A stretch of 64,000 bases of DNA from Chloroflexota bacterium (GCA_016191345.1 JACPOU010000051.1:17485-81484); one strand, 5' to 3'; numbered from the stretch's first letter, positions 27,008 through 38,200 are shown. Notes: generated by a model from the sequence alone, not told the origin. Made by a program: numbers and translations.

Positions 27008-28713
27008 GTGGCGATGATGTCCGGGTCGGGACGCGCGGGAGTGCGCTGGCCATGGTCCAGGCCAACCTCGTGGCCGCGGCGCTCCTGCGCGTGGGGGCCC
27101 GGGCGAGCATCGTCGTCATCGAGACGGAGGGGGATCGCCGCCCGTCGGACCTGGCCTGGGGCGACGGCGTCTTCGTCGCCGCGATCGAGCGCGAGCTGCT
27201 CGCGGGCCGGATCGACGTCGGAGTGCACAGCGCGAAGGACCTGCCCACCGTGCTCGACCGCCGCCTCTCCATTGCGGCCTTCCTTCCGCGCGCCGATCCG
27301 AGGGACGCGCTCGTCGTCCGCGACGGAATGAACGGCCGTCTCGACGAGCTTCCGCCAGGGGCAAGCGTTGGAACCGACAGCCCGCGACGCACCGGCTTCC
27401 TGCTCGCGCATCGCCCGGACCTTGATGTCCGACCGATCCACGGCAACGTCGATACCCGACTGCGACGCATGGATGCGGGCGAAGTCGACGCGCTGGTCCT
27501 GGCCGCGGCCGGCCTGGACCGCCTTGGGCTCGCCAACCGCATTGGCGAGCGCCTCGATCCCGTGCTGGTTCCGCCTGCGCCGGGCCAGGGCGCGATCGCC
27601 GTGCAGGCACGCTCCGACGACCCGCTCGTCATGCTGCTCTCGAAGATCGACGACGCCGACACGCGACGCGCCGTCGAAGCTGAGCGGGACCTGCTGGCCG
27701 CGTGTGGCGGGGGCTGTCGATCGCCCATCGGCGCCCTCGCCCTGGCCGCCGGCGACCAGGTCGCCATCCAGGCCGGCCGAGTCGCGATCGACGGAACCGG
27801 CGCCCGCTCAGGGCGGCGCTCGGGACCGGCGGATGCGGTGCGGCAGATGGTCGCGGATCTCGCGGCGGTCGTATCGGCACCCGGCCCGTGGCGGCCCGAG
27901 GCGGCCGGCGCCGGACGGCCGAGACGCCCTCGCGTGATCGTCACGCGCCCCGAGGGCCAGGCCGGGGCGCTCATGGCTGCGTTGCGTGATGTCGCGCTGG
28001 ACCCGATCCCGACCCCGACGATCAAGGTTCACCTCGGTGCCCCTGACGGACCGCTCGACCGAGCGCTGCCGTGGATCGGAAGCTTCGCCTGGGTCGTCAT
28101 CACGAGCGCGAACGGCGCCCGAGCCCTGCTCGCGGCCGCGGAGCGGATCTTCACGCCGTTCGAGGCAACGCGCCTCGCGGCGGTCGGTCCTCAGACGAGG
28201 ATGGCCCTGGAAGCCGAGGGCGTCGACGTTGCGTTCCAGCCCACCGTCGCCACGGCCTCGGACCTCGGACGACAGTTGCCGATCACGGCGGGCGACGAAG
28301 TGCTGGTCGTGCGTGGTTCAACCGGTGGCGCGGAGCTGTCCGAGATGCTCGTTGCGCGCGGCGCGGTCGTCCACGAGGTTGTCGCCTACACGACCGAGGA
28401 GGCGCCACCTGAGTTCGGACGGCGTCTCCGGCAGGCCTTCGGCGAGGGTCCGGTGGCCGCCGCCGTCTTCACGAGCGGGTCCACCGTGCGAGGTCTCGTA
28501 CGGCTCGCCGCGACGGAATCGATCCGCGTGGGCGGCCTTCCCGCGATCTGCATCGGACCCGAGACCGCCGCGGCCGCCGCCGCCGCGGGGTTCGAGGTGG
28601 TTGGCGTGGCCGAGTCGACGGAACCAGCGGTTCTGGCCGAGACCGCGGCCCGGGCGATTCGGGTCCGATTGCCCGCCCCGCCGCTCGCGCCGGCCGGAGG
28701 TTCGCCACGATGA
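27004..28713 (+). CDS. hemC/hemD: Hydroxymethylbilane synthase / uroporphyrinogen-III synthase fusion
   Basis: VRVGTRGSALAMVQANLV, GVHSAKDLPT, CGGGCRSPIGA; then RPRVIVTRPEGQAGALMAAL...VVITSANGARALL...AVFTSGSTVRGLV. Confidence 0.93.
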   Translation: MSGDDVRVGTRGSALAMVQANLVAAALLRVGARASIVVIETEGDRRPSDLAWGDGVFVAAIERELLAGRIDVGVHSAKDLPTVLDRRLSIAAFLPRADPRDALVVRDGMNGRLDELPPGASVGTDSPRRTGFLLAHRPDLDVRPIHGNVDTRLRRMDAGEVDALVLAAAGLDRLGLANRIGERLDPVLVPPAPGQGAIAVQARSDDPLVMLLSKIDDADTRRAVEAERDLLAACGGGCRSPIGALALAAGDQVAIQAGRVAIDGTGARSGRRSGPADAVRQMVADLAAVVSAPGPWRPEAAGAGRPRRPRVIVTRPEGQAGALMAALRDVALDPIPTPTIKVHLGAPDGPLDRALPWIGSFAWVVITSANGARALLAAAERIFTPFEATRLAAVGPQTRMALEAEGVDVAFQPTVATASDLGRQLPITAGDEVLVVRGSTGGAELSEMLVARGAVVHEVVAYTTEEAPPEFGRRLRQAFGEGPVAAAVFTSGSTVRGLVRLAATESIRVGGLPAICIGPETAAAAAAAGFEVVGVAESTEPAVLAETAARAIRVRLPAPPLAPAGGSPR

Positions 28714-29747
28714 GCGTTGACCTGACGGGCATGCCCGCGAACGCGCCCTCCGGAGGCGACCTCCCCCTGCCCTCGATCCGGCTCCGCCGGTTACGGGGCA
28801 GTGAGCGAATCCGGCGACTCGTCCGGGAGACGCGGATCGACCCCGCGATGCTGGTGGCGCCGCTGTTCGTCTGCGCGGGGAGTGGCGTCCGCGAGCCGAT
28901 CGGGTCGATGCCCGGCGTGGCGCGTCTATCGCCGGATCTCGCCGCGATCGAGGCGGAGACGCTCGCGGCACTCGGGGTCGGGGGCCTCCTCCTGTTCGGC
29001 CTGCCTCGGGGCAAGGACCCGATGGGATCCGAGGCGTCGGCCGACGACGGTGTCGTCCAGGACGCGTTCTCGCGGATCCGCTCGCTCCAGCTTCCGATCG
29101 TGACGATCGCCGACACGTGCCTGTGCGAGTACACCGACCATGGCCACTGCGGGCCGCTCACGCGGTCGGGTGAGGTGGACAATGACGCGGCCCTCGAGCG
29201 TCTCGCCGCCACCGCCGTGAGCCAGGCCCGGGCCGGCGCCGACATCGTCGCCCCGAGCGCGATGATGGATGGCCAGGTGGCGGCGATCCGGGCGGCGCTC
29301 GACGGCGCGGGCTTCCAGGGCACGCCGATCATGGCCTACGCCGCAAAGCACGCCTCCGCGTTCTACGGGCCCTTTCGGGAAGCCGCCGGGAGCGCGCCGG
29401 CCCTCGGCGACCGGCGGGCCTACCAGATGGACCCGACGAATGGGCGCGAGGCGATGCGAGAGATGGCGCTCGACGTCGCGGAGGGCGCGGACCTGCTGCT
29501 CGTCAAGCCGGGCCTGCCGGGTCTCGACCTGATCGCCGCGGCGCGGCAGCGGTTCGACCTCCCGATTGCCGCATACCAGGTGAGCGGCGAGCACGCGATG
29601 ATCGCGGCCGCCGCCGAACGCGGCTGGATCGATCGTCGCAACGCGACGCTCGAGGCCGTCGGGGCCATGGTCCGGGCCGGCGCCGGGATCGTCGTCACGT
29701 ACGCTGCCGGCGATATCGCCCGGTGGCTGGCGGACGAGCGATCGTGA
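28710..29747 (+). CDS. hemB: Porphobilinogen synthase
   Basis: RRLRGSERIRRLVRETRIDPAMLVAPLFV, ADTCLCEYTDHGHCG, MAYAAKHASAFYGPFREAAGS, LLVKPGLPGLD. Confidence 0.96.
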   Translation: MSVDLTGMPANAPSGGDLPLPSIRLRRLRGSERIRRLVRETRIDPAMLVAPLFVCAGSGVREPIGSMPGVARLSPDLAAIEAETLAALGVGGLLLFGLPRGKDPMGSEASADDGVVQDAFSRIRSLQLPIVTIADTCLCEYTDHGHCGPLTRSGEVDNDAALERLAATAVSQARAGADIVAPSAMMDGQVAAIRAALDGAGFQGTPIMAYAAKHASAFYGPFREAAGSAPALGDRRAYQMDPTNGREAMREMALDVAEGADLLLVKPGLPGLDLIAAARQRFDLPIAAYQVSGEHAMIAAAAERGWIDRRNATLEAVGAMVRAGAGIVVTYAAGDIARWLADERS

Positions 29748-30433
29748 CGGACCCCGCCAGCACGTACGTCCAGGCCCTGGCACTCAGCCTCGATCCGGCC
29801 TGGCGTCGACGCTCCGATGACCGCCGCCGTCGCGAGGCCGCCTCGTTCTCGGATCTCCTGTCTCGCCCGGACGTGCCGCCGATGCGAACCATGGCCTACA
29901 GCTCCATCGGCATCGAGCCGGGCGTGGACCTGCTCCTGTGGCGCCGCGCCGACTCTGTCGATGCGCTCGAGGAGGCCGCCGCCGCCGTGCTCCGGACGGG
30001 CCTCGGGCGATGGCTCGAGGTCCGCCACTCCCTGCTCGGCCGGATCGGCCCGTCACAGTACGTCCGCAAGCCGACCGAACAGGAGCAGTCGCCGTTCGAC
30101 GGCGCGCGATCGCGCTACCTGATCGTCTATCCGTTCACGAAGAGCACGGACTGGTACCTGCTGCCCGCTGAGGCCCGGCAGGGGATCATGAACGAGCACA
30201 TGCGGGTGGGCCATCAGTACCCGATGGTCCGCCAGGCGTTGGCGTACTCCTTCGGGCTGGACGGGCAGGACTTCGTCGTGGCCTACGAAACCGACGATCT
30301 GCCCGCGTTCGGAGATCTCGTCCGGGCGCTGCGTGCCACCGAGAGCCGCCGCTCCACCGTCAACGACAATCCCATCCTTCTCGGAGTCCATCGCCCCGCC
30401 GGGGAGATCCTCCATCTCCTGGGTGCGCCGTGA
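29744..30433 (+). CDS. hemQ: Coproheme decarboxylase / chlorite dismutase-like (HemQ/ChdC), GTG start
   Basis: YPFTKSTDWYLLPAEARQGIMNEHMRVGHQYPMVRQALAYSFGLDGQDFVVAYETDD. Confidence 0.93.
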   Translation: MTDPASTYVQALALSLDPAWRRRSDDRRRREAASFSDLLSRPDVPPMRTMAYSSIGIEPGVDLLLWRRADSVDALEEAAAAVLRTGLGRWLEVRHSLLGRIGPSQYVRKPTEQEQSPFDGARSRYLIVYPFTKSTDWYLLPAEARQGIMNEHMRVGHQYPMVRQALAYSFGLDGQDFVVAYETDDLPAFGDLVRALRATESRRSTVNDNPILLGVHRPAGEILHLLGAP

Positions 30434-31722
30434 CGACCGCGCCAACGACAGCCGGCGTTTCGTCGGATCTCGTGCGTCGGGCCGAGAGCCTCTTTCCGGG
30501 CGGCGTGAACAGCCCCGTTCGCGCGTTCCGATCCGTGGCCCGGCCGCCCCTCCTCCTCCAGCGCGGCAAGGGGCCCCATGTCTGGGATGTGGACGGCCGC
30601 CGATACATCGACTACATCGGGTCGTGGGGCCCCGCCATCCTCGGTCATGCCGACGCCGGAGTGATGGCGGCCATGTCGTCGGCCCTGAGCGACGGCCTGG
30701 CGCTCGGAGCGACCCATCCGCTCGAGATCGAGCTCGGCGAGGCCATCCGCTTGGCGATGCCCTCGATGGAACGGCTGCGCTTCACGTCGTCCGGCACGGA
30801 AGCGGTCATGTCCGCCGTGCGCCTCGCCCGTGCCGCGACGGGCCGCGACCTCATCGTCAAGTTCGGGGGCGGGTACCACGGTCACGCGGACCATCTCCTC
30901 GTGAACGCCGGTTCGGGGATCGCGACGCACGGGATCCCGGGCAGCGCCGGCGTGCCCGACGGCGTGGCTGCGCTGACGGTCGTCCTGCCCTACAACGATC
31001 GGGGAGCCGTCGAGGCAGCATTCCGCATCCACCGCGGGCAGGTCGCGGCCGTGATCGTGGAGCCCGTGGCCGCCAACGTCGGCGTCATCCCGCCGGTGCC
31101 CGGATTCCTGGAGACGGTGCGGGCCGTGACCGCCGCGGACGGAGCGCTGCTCATCTTCGATGAGGTCATCACCGGCTTTCGCCTCGGTCGTGGCGGGGCC
31201 CAGGGTCTGATGGGCATCACGCCCGACCTCACGACGCTCGGCAAGATCATCGGCGGCGGCATGCCCATCGGAGCGTACGGCGGCCGGGCGGACCTGATGG
31301 CGATGATCGCGCCCTCGGGTCCCGTCTACCAGGCCGGCACCCTGTCAGGGCATCCGCTCGCGATGGCGGCCGGAATCGCCACGCTCGCCGCGTTGACGCC
31401 GGAGCGCTACGAGGCCCTGGAGGCGACGGCCGCCGGGCTCGAAGCGGGGCTCAGGAGCGTGGCCGCCGCACCCGGCGGTCGCATCGCCCTGGCGCGTGTC
31501 GGATCCCTCCTGACGGTCTTCTTCGCGGACGAGCCGCCGGTCAATGCCGGTCAGGCTCTGGCCGCCGACCGCTCGGCGTTCACGCGGTTCTTCGGACAGA
31601 TGCTGGACAGGGGAGTCCTCCTCCCGCCGTCGCCATTCGAAGCGTGGTTCGTCTCCATGGCCCACGGCCGTGACGAGATCGCCGCGACCATCACCGCCGT
31701 CACGGAGGCATTGACTGAATGA
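30430..31722 (+). CDS. hemL: Glutamate-1-semialdehyde 2,1-aminomutase
   Basis: AESLFPGGVNSPVRAFRSV, RFTSSGTEAVMSAVRLARAATGRD, FDEVITGFRLGRGGAQ, GGGMPIGAYGG. Confidence 0.96.
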   Translation: MTTAPTTAGVSSDLVRRAESLFPGGVNSPVRAFRSVARPPLLLQRGKGPHVWDVDGRRYIDYIGSWGPAILGHADAGVMAAMSSALSDGLALGATHPLEIELGEAIRLAMPSMERLRFTSSGTEAVMSAVRLARAATGRDLIVKFGGGYHGHADHLLVNAGSGIATHGIPGSAGVPDGVAALTVVLPYNDRGAVEAAFRIHRGQVAAVIVEPVAANVGVIPPVPGFLETVRAVTAADGALLIFDEVITGFRLGRGGAQGLMGITPDLTTLGKIIGGGMPIGAYGGRADLMAMIAPSGPVYQAGTLSGHPLAMAAGIATLAALTPERYEALEATAAGLEAGLRSVAAAPGGRIALARVGSLLTVFFADEPPVNAGQALAADRSAFTRFFGQMLDRGVLLPPSPFEAWFVSMAHGRDEIAATITAVTEALTE

Positions 31723-32762
31723 GTGACCGCTTTCTCCGAGCCTGCCGCCGCGAGGCAGTCGACGCGACACCTGTCTGGTTCATGCGCCAGGCCGGTCGGA
31801 CCTTTCCCGCCTATCGCGCCCTGCGCGAGCGCCATGGGATCCTCGAGCTCGCGAAGAATCCGGAGCTATGTGCCGAAGTGACCCTCATGCCGGTCCGCGA
31901 GCTCGGCGTGGACGCTGCGGTCATGTACGCCGACATCATGCTGCCGCTCGAGCCCATGGGCGTCGACCTGCACATCGAGCCCGAGGTCGGCCCGATCATC
32001 GAGCGACCGCTCCGGACCATGGCCGACATCGAGGCCCTCCGAAAGCTCGATCCAGCTGTCATCGAATCCACCCTCGAGGCGATCCGGCTCGTCCGAAGGG
32101 AGCTGGAGGGCAGGGCCGCCGTCATCGGCTTCAGCGGCGCACCGTTCACCCTCGCCTGCTACCTCATCGAGGGCCGGCCATCGCGTGACTATGCGATGGC
32201 CAAGGCGTTCATGTATGGACAACCGGCCGCATGGCACGCCCTGATGGATCGCCTGTCGGAAATGGCGATCGCGTACCTGCGGGCCCAGGTCGAGGCCGGT
32301 GCCCAGGTGGTCCAGCTGTTCGACAGCTGGGTCGGCGGGCTTGCCCCGGCCGACTACGAGGCCTTTGTCCAGCCGTACGTCCGGCGCATCGACGAGGCGC
32401 TGGCGGGCGTCCCGACGATCCTCTTCGGAACGGGTACCGCCTCCCTGCTCGAGCTGACCGCGGCGTGTGGCAGTGACCTCGTCGGGGTCGATCACCGGAT
32501 CTCGCTCGCCGATGCCTGGGCGAGGATCGGGTTCGACCGCGGCATCCAGGGGAACCTGGACGGCGCGCGCGTGCTCGCCGGCTGGGACGCCACCGAAGCG
32601 GGCGCCCGGCGCGTCCTCGACGAGGCAGCGGGCCGGCCCGGCCACGTGTTCAATCTCGGTCACGGCGTCCTCCCGGGCAGCGATCCGGCGATCCTTCGTC
32701 GGCTTGTCGACTTCGTGCACGAGACGACCGCTCGCGTGGACCTCGCGGCGGCCACGGCATGA
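31719..32762 (+). CDS. hemE: Uroporphyrinogen decarboxylase
   Basis: TPVWFMRQAGRTFPAYRALRERHGI, GFSGAPFTLACYLIEGRPSRDY, GHGVLPGSDP. Confidence 0.96.
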   Translation: MSDRFLRACRREAVDATPVWFMRQAGRTFPAYRALRERHGILELAKNPELCAEVTLMPVRELGVDAAVMYADIMLPLEPMGVDLHIEPEVGPIIERPLRTMADIEALRKLDPAVIESTLEAIRLVRRELEGRAAVIGFSGAPFTLACYLIEGRPSRDYAMAKAFMYGQPAAWHALMDRLSEMAIAYLRAQVEAGAQVVQLFDSWVGGLAPADYEAFVQPYVRRIDEALAGVPTILFGTGTASLLELTAACGSDLVGVDHRISLADAWARIGFDRGIQGNLDGARVLAGWDATEAGARRVLDEAAGRPGHVFNLGHGVLPGSDPAILRRLVDFVHETTARVDLAAATA

Positions 32763-33691
32763 GCGACCTGCCGGCTGATGCCGGCGTCCTCCTGATGACG
32801 TACGGCTCGCCGGACACGATGGAGGAAGCGGATGTCGCCGCGTACCTCGCGAAGGTCCGGGGAGGCCGAACGCCGAACGCCGAGCTCGTCACGGAGTTCG
32901 CCCGGCGCTACCAGGTCATCGGCGGGTCGCCGCTGGTCGAGATCACGGCTCGGCAGGCGGCCGCCCTCGCGGCGCACCTCCATCGGCCCGTCCGGGCGGC
33001 GATGCGGTTCTCCGAGCCGACCATCGAGCGAGCGCTCCGCGTCCTCGCGGCAGAGGGTGCCCGGCGGGTCGTCGGGATCGTGCTGTCACCGCAGTACTCC
33101 CCGATGCTGATGGGAGGCTATGGACGAGACATCGAGGCGGCGCGGGACCAGATCGGCCCCGGGGCCCCCGCCGTCCGGATGGCGGGGGAGTGGTGGGCGG
33201 AGCCGGAATTCATCCGGGCCCTCGCGATGCGCGTCCGGGCCGCGCTGGCGCGACTCGGCGAGACGGAGCGCCGCAGTGTGGCCGTGCTCATGACTGCCCA
33301 CAGCCTGCCGCGTCATGTCGCCGAGCAGGAGCCGGGGTACCTGGAGCAACTGCGCGGCACTGCCCTCGCCGTCGCGGCTGCCGCCGGGCTCCCGGACGAT
33401 GCCTGGCAGTTCTGCTGGCAGAGCGCAGGGCACGAGCCGGGCGAATGGATGCAGCCCGATCTCAAGGATCTCGTGGGTGACCTGGCAGCGACCGGCCGGA
33501 GCGCGATCCTGGTCGTCCCGGTCCAGTTCCTGGCCGACCACCTCGAGGTGCTGTACGACATCGATGTCGGCGCCAGGGAGCAGGCTGCCGTTGCCGGGAT
33601 CGGGTTTGCGCGCATCGGCTCCCTCAACGACGATCCGGCGCTCGTCGCGGCACTCGGAAACGTCGCTCGCCGGACCCTGATGCCTGCCTGA
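32759..33691 (+). CDS. hemH: Ferrochelatase (coproporphyrin type by context)
   Basis: VLLMTYGSPDTMEEADVAAYLAKVRGGR, VVGIVLSPQYSPMLMGGY, MTAHSLPRHV. Confidence 0.92.
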   Translation: MSDLPADAGVLLMTYGSPDTMEEADVAAYLAKVRGGRTPNAELVTEFARRYQVIGGSPLVEITARQAAALAAHLHRPVRAAMRFSEPTIERALRVLAAEGARRVVGIVLSPQYSPMLMGGYGRDIEAARDQIGPGAPAVRMAGEWWAEPEFIRALAMRVRAALARLGETERRSVAVLMTAHSLPRHVAEQEPGYLEQLRGTALAVAAAAGLPDDAWQFCWQSAGHEPGEWMQPDLKDLVGDLAATGRSAILVVPVQFLADHLEVLYDIDVGAREQAAVAGIGFARIGSLNDDPALVAALGNVARRTLMPA

Positions 33692-33727
33692 CAACCCTCT
33701 CGCAACCCGCCGTGGCCCCCAATCGCA

Positions 33728-33754
33728 GCGCCGCTGCCGCCCGCTGAGCGGCGC
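33728..33754 (+). terminator. GC-rich hairpin downstream of hemH
   Basis: gcgccgct / agcggcgc perfect 8-bp stem; no U tract. Confidence 0.35.
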
Positions 33755-33831
33755 GAGCGGCCGCCTTCGCCCCGACACTCGCAGGCAGGGTCCGCCACCG
33801 TTGCTCGGGCCCGCCTGGAGGACGACCCGCC

Positions 33832-35130
33832 ATGCGACGACTCGCGAGCGCATCCCTGGCAGCGGGCCTGCTGGCCGTGGCCGTGCCCGCGGCGGCCTTT
33901 GCGGCCGAGCCCGGCCAGATCGACACCGGCGACACGGCGTGGCTCCTGATCGCCACCGCCCTGGTGATGGTGATGCTGCCGGGACTCGCGCTCTTCTACG
34001 GCGGCCTCGTTCGCCGCAAGAACGTCCTCTCGACGATCATGCACAGCTTCTTCGGCCTGGCGATCGTCAGCGTCGTCTGGGTCGTCGTGGGCTTCTCGAT
34101 CGCCTTCGCGCCCGACGCCACCGGCACCGGCCTCTTCGGCGGCCTCGACTACCTGTTCTTCAACAACGTCGGCCTCGCGCCGCTCGGGACGAGCACGATC
34201 CCGTTCATCCTCTTCGCGGCCTTCCAGCTGATGTTCGCGGCCATCACCCCGGCCCTCATCACCGGCGCGTTCGCAGAACGGAAGCGCTTCGCGAGCTTCG
34301 TGATCTTCACCGTTCTCTGGTCGGTCGTCGTCTACTCACCGATCGCCCACTGGGTCTGGGCCTCCGACGGCTGGCTCTACAACCTCGGCGCCCTCGACTT
34401 CGCGGGCGGCACCGTGGTCCATGCCTCGTCCGGCGTGTCCGCCCTCGTCGTCGCCCTCCTCATCGGCCGCCGAGCGGTCAGCGCGGAGGGGATGGAGCCC
34501 CACGACATCCCGATGACCGTCCTCGGCGCCGGCCTGCTGTGGTTCGGCTGGTTCGGCTTCAACGCCGGCTCCGCGCTCGCCGCAAACGGCCTGGCGGCCA
34601 ATGCCCTCCTGGTGACGAACACGGCCGCGGCGGCGGCGACGATCACCTGGGTCCTCGCGAGCTACGTCCACAGGCGCAAGGTCAGCGTCCTCGGAGCGGC
34701 CTGTGGTGCCGTGGCCGGCCTCGTTGCGATCACGCCCGCCTCGGGCTTCGTGACGGCCGGCGGCGCGCTCGCGATCGGCCTCATCGTCGGCGGCCTGTGC
34801 TACAGCGCGACGCTCCTCCGCGAGCGCCTCAAGATCGACGACGCCCTCGACGTCTTCGCGGTCCACGGCGTGGGCGGCACGTTCGGCGCGATCGCCACGG
34901 GGGTCTTCGCAACGGTCGCGATCAATGCCTACCCGGGCCTGATCGACGGCAACCCCGGCCAGGTCGTCACCCAGCTCATCGCGGTCGGGGCGACGATCAC
35001 CTACGCGGTGGTCGCCACGTTCGTGATCGTGAAGCTGGTCGACGTCATCCTCGGGATCCGGATCTCGGCCCGCGAGGAGGAGCTCGGCCTCGACCTCTCG
35101 ACCCACGGCGAGGTCGCCTACCAGGCCTGA
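33832..35130 (+). CDS. amt: Ammonium transporter
   Basis: DTAWLLIATALVMVMLPGLALFYGGLVRRKNVLST, DFAGGTVVHASSGVSALV, FGWFGFNAGSALAANG, VHGVGGTFGAIATG. Confidence 0.96.
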   Translation: MRRLASASLAAGLLAVAVPAAAFAAEPGQIDTGDTAWLLIATALVMVMLPGLALFYGGLVRRKNVLSTIMHSFFGLAIVSVVWVVVGFSIAFAPDATGTGLFGGLDYLFFNNVGLAPLGTSTIPFILFAAFQLMFAAITPALITGAFAERKRFASFVIFTVLWSVVVYSPIAHWVWASDGWLYNLGALDFAGGTVVHASSGVSALVVALLIGRRAVSAEGMEPHDIPMTVLGAGLLWFGWFGFNAGSALAANGLAANALLVTNTAAAAATITWVLASYVHRRKVSVLGAACGAVAGLVAITPASGFVTAGGALAIGLIVGGLCYSATLLRERLKIDDALDVFAVHGVGGTFGAIATGVFATVAINAYPGLIDGNPGQVVTQLIAVGATITYAVVATFVIVKLVDVILGIRISAREEELGLDLSTHGEVAYQA

Positions 35131-35219
35131 CCGGCCGCCCCATCCGAAGCGCACCCCGGGACCTCCACCCGGGGTGCCGCCTCTCCGCCTCCGCCACCTC
35201 CCCTGTCGAGGCCGCCACG

Positions 35220-38200
35220 ATGCGACGCTCGCCCCAACCGCCACCGCTCTACGACCCGTCGACGGAGCACGACGCCTGCGGCGTCGGGTTCGTCGCCGAC
35301 GCGGGCGGTCGATCCGCCGACCGGGTGCTGTCCCTGGCGCTCGCGGGCCTCGGCTCGCTGGGCCACCGCGGCGCGTTCGGGGCGGATGGCCGTTCGAGTG
35401 ACGGCGCCGGCGTGGCGCTGCCGCTCGAGGCGGATCTGCTGGGGCTCATCTGTGGCAGCGTCGATGGTCAGGGGGGTGCCGCGAATGCCGCCGGCCGGCC
35501 GGCGGTCTTCCAGCTGTTCATGCCCCGCGGCCGAGCCCGTCGGGCCCGAGCCCGGTCGATCGTCGTCGCCGCGCTCGCCGAGGTCGCTCTCGAAGTCGGC
35601 GCCTGGCGCACGGTGCCCAGCGATTCCGAGGCCCTGGGACCTGCGGCGTTCGAGAGCCGTCCGGCGTTCGAGCAGGCGATCGTGCCGCGGCCGGGCCGTG
35701 CGGGCGGCAGCGGCGAGCGGCCGCTCGGCGATGCCGCCTTCGAGCGCCGGCTCCTCCTCGCCCGTCGTCGGATTGCGTCGGCCGCCATCGAGGGTGGCCT
35801 CGGCGAGCTGAGCGTCGCCTCGGGCTCCAGCCGGGTCATCGTCTACAAGGGCCTCGTCGCCGGGGACCGGCTTCCGCAGCTCTTCCCGGACCTCGCCCGG
35901 CCGCTCGCGACGACCCATGCGACCTTCCACCAGCGCTACGCGACGAACACGCATCCGACCTGGAACCTGGCCCAGCCGTTCTCCATCCTGGCCCACAACG
36001 GCGAGATCAACACCGTCCGCGGCAACCGCGAGGAGGTCCGCGGCCGGGCGGCCGATCCCGATCCGGGCGGGCTGCTGGAAGCGATCCGGGAGCGCGGCCC
36101 GATCCTCAGCCCCGGGGTCTCGGATTCCGCCTCGCTCGACGAGGCCGTGGAGCTGCTCGTCGCGTCCGGCTGGACGGCGGCGACCGCACTGGCGGCCCTG
36201 ATCCCGGATGCGCCGGCGCTCCGCACCGCCGGCGCCGCCACGGCCTCGCTCGGGATGGCCCGGTTGGCGGGTCTCCTCGCGCCCTGGGACGGGCCGGCGG
36301 CCCTGGTGTTCAGCGACGGCCGCTCCGTCGGCGCGCTGCTGGACCGCAACGGGCTCCGACCGCTCGCCGTGGCGACGACGTGCGACGGACTGGTCGTCGC
36401 CGCCTCGGAGGCCGGGGCGGTGCCGCTCGACCCGGCCGAGATCATCGCCCTCGACCGCCTCGGGCCGGGCGAGATGCTCGTCGTGGAACCCCGGAGCCGG
36501 CGGGTTGTCGGCCGGCCGGGGCTCCGGCCACGCCGCGCCCGGGCGGCCGCGCTCCGGCGCCCCGCCGCGTTCTTCGCCGACACGCTTCCCTCGCAGCGGG
36601 CCGACCTCCGGCAGCCGGATCCGAGCGCTGGAGCGCGGTATCTCGCGGGCCTCGACGCGGAGCGGCTTCGCCTCGACATCCGGACCATGGCCCTCGACGG
36701 CCGGGAGCCCCTCTGGAGCATGGGCGACGACACGCCCACCCCCGGCTTCGGGCGGACGCCGCGGCGGGCCGTCGACCACCTGAAGCAGGCCTTCGCCCAG
36801 GTCACGAACCCGCCGATCGACCCCGAGCGCGAGCGCCTGGTCGTGGACCTTCGCGTGACCGTGGGCCGCCGCCGGCCGCTCCTGGCCGGACCTCATGCGG
36901 CGCTGCCCCGAACGGTGCGCATCGAGCGGCCGGTCATCGCCGACCTCGAAGGGCTCGTGTCGGCGCTCCGCGCGCGCCGGGGCCGGGTCGCCGAGCTCGA
37001 TGCGACCTGGCCAGTCGAGGCGGGGCCCGACGCCCTCGCGGCGGGCGTGCGTCGGCTGGCGACCGAGGCGGTTGCCGCCGCCGCGTCGGGGGCCGTGGCG
37101 GTCCTCGTCACGGACCGGCGCCTGGGCCTCGACCGGCTGCCCGTCCCGTCCGTCCTCGCCGTCGGTGCCGTCCATGCGGCCCTCACCGGAGCCGGCCTCC
37201 GCGGTCGGACCGACGTCATCGCCGACGCGGCCGACGTCATGGACGTCCATGCCCTCGCGATGTGCGTCGCGGCCGGGGCGCGTGCCGTCCGCCCGTGGCT
37301 CGCCATCCGGCTTGCCGCCGAGCTCGCCGGTTCGCGCGGTGCCGAGGCGCTCGACGTGACCGCGCTGACCGGGCGGCTCCTCGACGCGCTCGAGACCGGG
37401 CTGCGCAAGACGCTCGCCCGGATGGGGATCAGCTCCGCGGCCTCGTACGTCGGCGGGGCGTTCTTCGAGACGATCGACCTCGCGAGCGAGGTCACCGAGG
37501 CCTGCGTCCCGGCAGCGCTCGGCTGGGAGGGCACGATCGGCTTCCGGGACCTCGCCGAGCGACAGCTCGGGCTGCTCCCGCTGGCGCGCAGCCTGGACGC
37601 GACGGTGGTGCCCGAGGGCCGCGAGGTCCGCTATCCGGATCCGGGACGGGCCCGGTTCCGGTCCGACGGGGAGCTCCACCTCTACGCGCCGAAGGTCGTC
37701 GCCGCGATCCAGGCGCTCGCCGGCACCGGCGACCCCGCGCTCCAGGCGCTCGCCGGCACCGGCGACCCCGCGCGTGTTCCCGATGTCGCGGCGAAGCCGG
37801 AGTCGGCAACGCCGGAGGCGGCGAAGCCGGCCGTGGGTGCAGGATCCGGCCCGTCCGCCCTCGACCGCGAGGCGCCCGCCCTCGTCCGCGACCGGTTCGC
37901 CTTCCGTGCCGCCGCGCGCCGGCAGCCGGTCCCGCTCGGGGAGGTGGAGCCCGCGCCCGCGATCATTCGCCGCCTCGTCGTGAGCGCGATGAGCGTCGGC
38001 GCCCTCTCGCCCGAGGCCCACCAGGCCCTGACGATCGGCATCCAGCGCGCGGGCGGCGCCGCGAACACGGGGGAGGGCGGGGAGGACCCCGCCTGGTACG
38101 AGCCCGGCGAGGACGGCCGGCGCCGCGACGCCTCGATCAAGCAGGTCGCGAGCGGCCGCTTCGGGGTCACCGCGACCTACCTCGCGCGCGCGGAGCAGCT

